Source of the DNA: an uncultured Methanoregula sp.
GTDB taxonomy: Archaea; Halobacteriota; Methanomicrobia; Methanomicrobiales; Methanospirillaceae
Length of the DNA stretch: 64,000 bases
Assembly (NCBI RefSeq): GCF_963677065.1
Contig: NZ_OY781872.1
Coordinates: 1,855,419-1,919,418 of the forward strand
Direction of reading: 5' to 3'
Below are positions 62,892 through 64,000 of the stretch, in pieces (position 1 is the stretch's first letter; each line of letters opens with the position of its first letter). The notes under the pieces were generated by a model that saw only the letters and a program-made list of their open reading frames with translations, made no database searches and was not told the origin of the DNA. Position numbers and translations under genes: made by a program.

Positions 62892-63083
62892 ATGTCACAA
62901 GTTGTAAATATGTCCCGTTGGGTCTGTCTCGAATGTCATTACATCTATGATCCGGTAAAAGGCGATCCCAAAAATGGAATTCCGGCCGGGACCCCCTGGG
63001 AAGACGTCCCGGATACCTGGCGCTGCCCTGAGTGCAAAATCCTTAAAGTGAAAAAGGGTGTTTTCAAGCGCCTTGATGATTAA
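62892..63083 (+). CDS. Rubredoxin
   Basis: A 63-aa iron electron-transfer protein. The four cysteine ligands are C12 and C15 in VCLECHYIYDP, and C44 and C47 in WRCPECK. PAGTPWEDVPDTWRCPEC is the classical rubredoxin core, slightly extended at the N-terminus by eight residues. CLEC replaces the usual CxxCG. In methanogens it feeds electrons to oxygen-defence enzymes such as flavodiiron proteins or rubrerythrins, none of which is in the window. Confidence 0.94.
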   Translation: MSQVVNMSRWVCLECHYIYDPVKGDPKNGIPAGTPWEDVPDTWRCPECKILKVKKGVFKRLDD

Positions 63084-63097
63084 CTATTTTTTCCATC

Positions 63098-63613
63098 TCA
63101 CGCTTTTACCGTATGGCTTGAGATCACGTTTTTCATTGTATTGTCATATACTTCGAATGTCACCAGATCCCCTGGTTGAAAGGTCCTGTCTTCGTAATCG
63201 ATTGCGATCTTTGCATTGGCATACCATGTATCCCCTTTTGCCCCACTCATATACTGGACGTTATAATGATGGGAATGGGCAATGAAATCCCCCCCGTTCA
63301 GTGTTGAAATATCGCAATCCAGCAGTATCCCGTTTCTGTACGTTTTGGCAGAGAGCGATTCGCTCTTATAATCTCTGGTTGCAGTATTCTTGATGACCAT
63401 ATAACTGTCCAGATTATTTCTCCCATTCTCGTCGACATGCCGTATTTTTGTTATTTTAAAAATTGCCGGTATACTCTGATCCTTCTCCAGATTGATGGCC
63501 GGCATCTGGCATAAGAGAAGAACAAGTATTGCAAGCATAACGGTAATAGCAAGTAACAAAATGATTCCCAGTACTACGGATGCAGCCGAATCAGAATGCG
63601 GATGGGGTCTCAC
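63098..63613 (-). CDS. Archaeal type IV pilin-like secreted protein
   Basis: A 171-aa protein with an N-terminal signal of the archaeal pilin type: a charged start, DSAASVVLGIILLLAITVML (hydrophobic helix) and a beta-rich outer domain. The short polar leader before SAASVVLG resembles the class III/PibD-processed pilins in the archaeal DUF1628 group. The exact cleavage site is uncertain because no clear K/R-G precedes it. The outer domain (SYMVIKNTATRDYKSE, GDLVTFEVYDN) is an Ig-like fold. It sits 14 bases from the rubredoxin stop, convergent. Confidence 0.75.
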   Translation of the reverse strand: MRPHPHSDSAASVVLGIILLLAITVMLAILVLLLCQMPAINLEKDQSIPAIFKITKIRHVDENGRNNLDSYMVIKNTATRDYKSESLSAKTYRNGILLDCDISTLNGGDFIAHSHHYNVQYMSGAKGDTWYANAKIAIDYEDRTFQPGDLVTFEVYDNTMKNVISSHTVKA

Positions 63614-63791
63614 GAGTTTATATTTTATTTAAACATTTATATTTTTTATTAATTAGTTGTTTTAATTTATTTTATAATGCATATTTCATATGATCTCTCC
63701 TTAAATTCCCGGCTACATTTCACCTTCTGGTATAAATACGACGTGGACATACTAATTTAAAAGGAATCTGGATCTCCAGGGAATACATCGT

Positions 63792-64000
63792 ATGGCATCA
63801 GTCCCCCCCGTATCGGATACATTGCATACCCGTAAGACTGCAAGGGATCTGTATCTGGAAGGGACGGCTCTCGGGAGGGAGGGACATCATGAAGAAGCAC
63901 TCACTTCTTTTTCGCTGGCTCTTGCCCTGGATCCAAATCTTCCCCTGGCCTGGGTGGGCAGGGGATTTGCTCTGGGAAAACTCGGCAGGTTTGAAGAAGA
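63792..64000 (+). CDS. TPR-repeat protein (start only; continues beyond right edge)
   Basis: An ATG at 63792 opens an uninterrupted frame to the window end (69 codons and two bases). From residue 16 it reads as tetratricopeptide repeats: ARDLYLEGTALGREGHHEEA, followed by LTSFSLALALDPNLPLAWVG and RGFALGKLGRFEE. TPR proteins of this sort are frequent in Methanomicrobiales and mediate protein contacts. The rest is outside the window, so any fused domain is unseen. It is divergent from the pilin gene over a 178-base AT-rich spacer. Confidence 0.8.
   Translation, partial: MASVPPVSDTLHTRKTARDLYLEGTALGREGHHEEALTSFSLALALDPNLPLAWVGRGFALGKLGRFEE

Overview
The window comes from a methanogenic archaeon, most likely of the order Methanomicrobiales (Methanoregula- or Methanosphaerula-like; genus is inference). 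The clearest marker is Mmp10 (44163-45392), the methyl-coenzyme M reductase arginine methyltransferase found only in methanogens. Topoisomerase VI, archaeal NadM, archaeal-order SecF-SecD, F420-dependent NADP reductase, RtcB-archease and an intron-containing elongator tRNA-Met agree with this. No CRISPR array, insertion sequence, integrase or rRNA gene was seen.

Left flank (1-6531): a GC-rich housekeeping block. On the minus strand a larB-nadM-coiled-coil operon runs off the left end. On the plus strand are a small membrane protein, then hisS-top6B-top6A with overlapping reading frames.

Glycan island (about 6600-43320): about 37 kb of AT-richer DNA devoted to surface polysaccharide or glycoprotein sugars. 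It holds glycosyltransferases, many NAD-dependent epimerases, three DegT/StrS aminotransferases, two B12-type radical SAM proteins and one SPASM-type radical SAM protein. There is a CDP-glucose 4,6-dehydratase module (13438-15736). A plus-strand run at 15955-23564 looks like an uncharacterised activated-acidic-sugar pathway. A tightly overlapping minus-strand operon at 28788-38114 resembles nonulosonic-acid (pseudaminic/legionaminic-type) synthesis and ends in a CMP-sugar synthetase fused to a putative glycosyltransferase. A Wzm-Wzt ABC-2 exporter (41184-43315) closes the island next to tRNA-Thr. The island also holds decayed-looking fragments at about 26819-26962, 38170-38303 and 40532-41183.

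Right flank (43484-64000): tRNA-Thr, mmp10, a DUF350 protein and tRNA-Met(CAT) with a 40-nt intron. Next comes a biotin-centred block: pyruvate carboxylase pycB-pycA, and a DUF2111-birA-bioY-ecfA-ecfA-ecfT cluster with a palindromic BirA-type operator at the bioY start. BioY and its ECF module import biotin, BirA attaches it to PycB and probably represses uptake, and PycAB makes oxaloacetate for biosynthesis. Further right are an RNA-ligation operon (CxxC protein, archease, RtcB, GATase-like protein), secF-secD, thioredoxin-npdG, a class II aldolase, a dolichol-phosphate-type glycosyltransferase, a DUF99 protein, rubredoxin, a type IV pilin-like protein and the start of a TPR protein.
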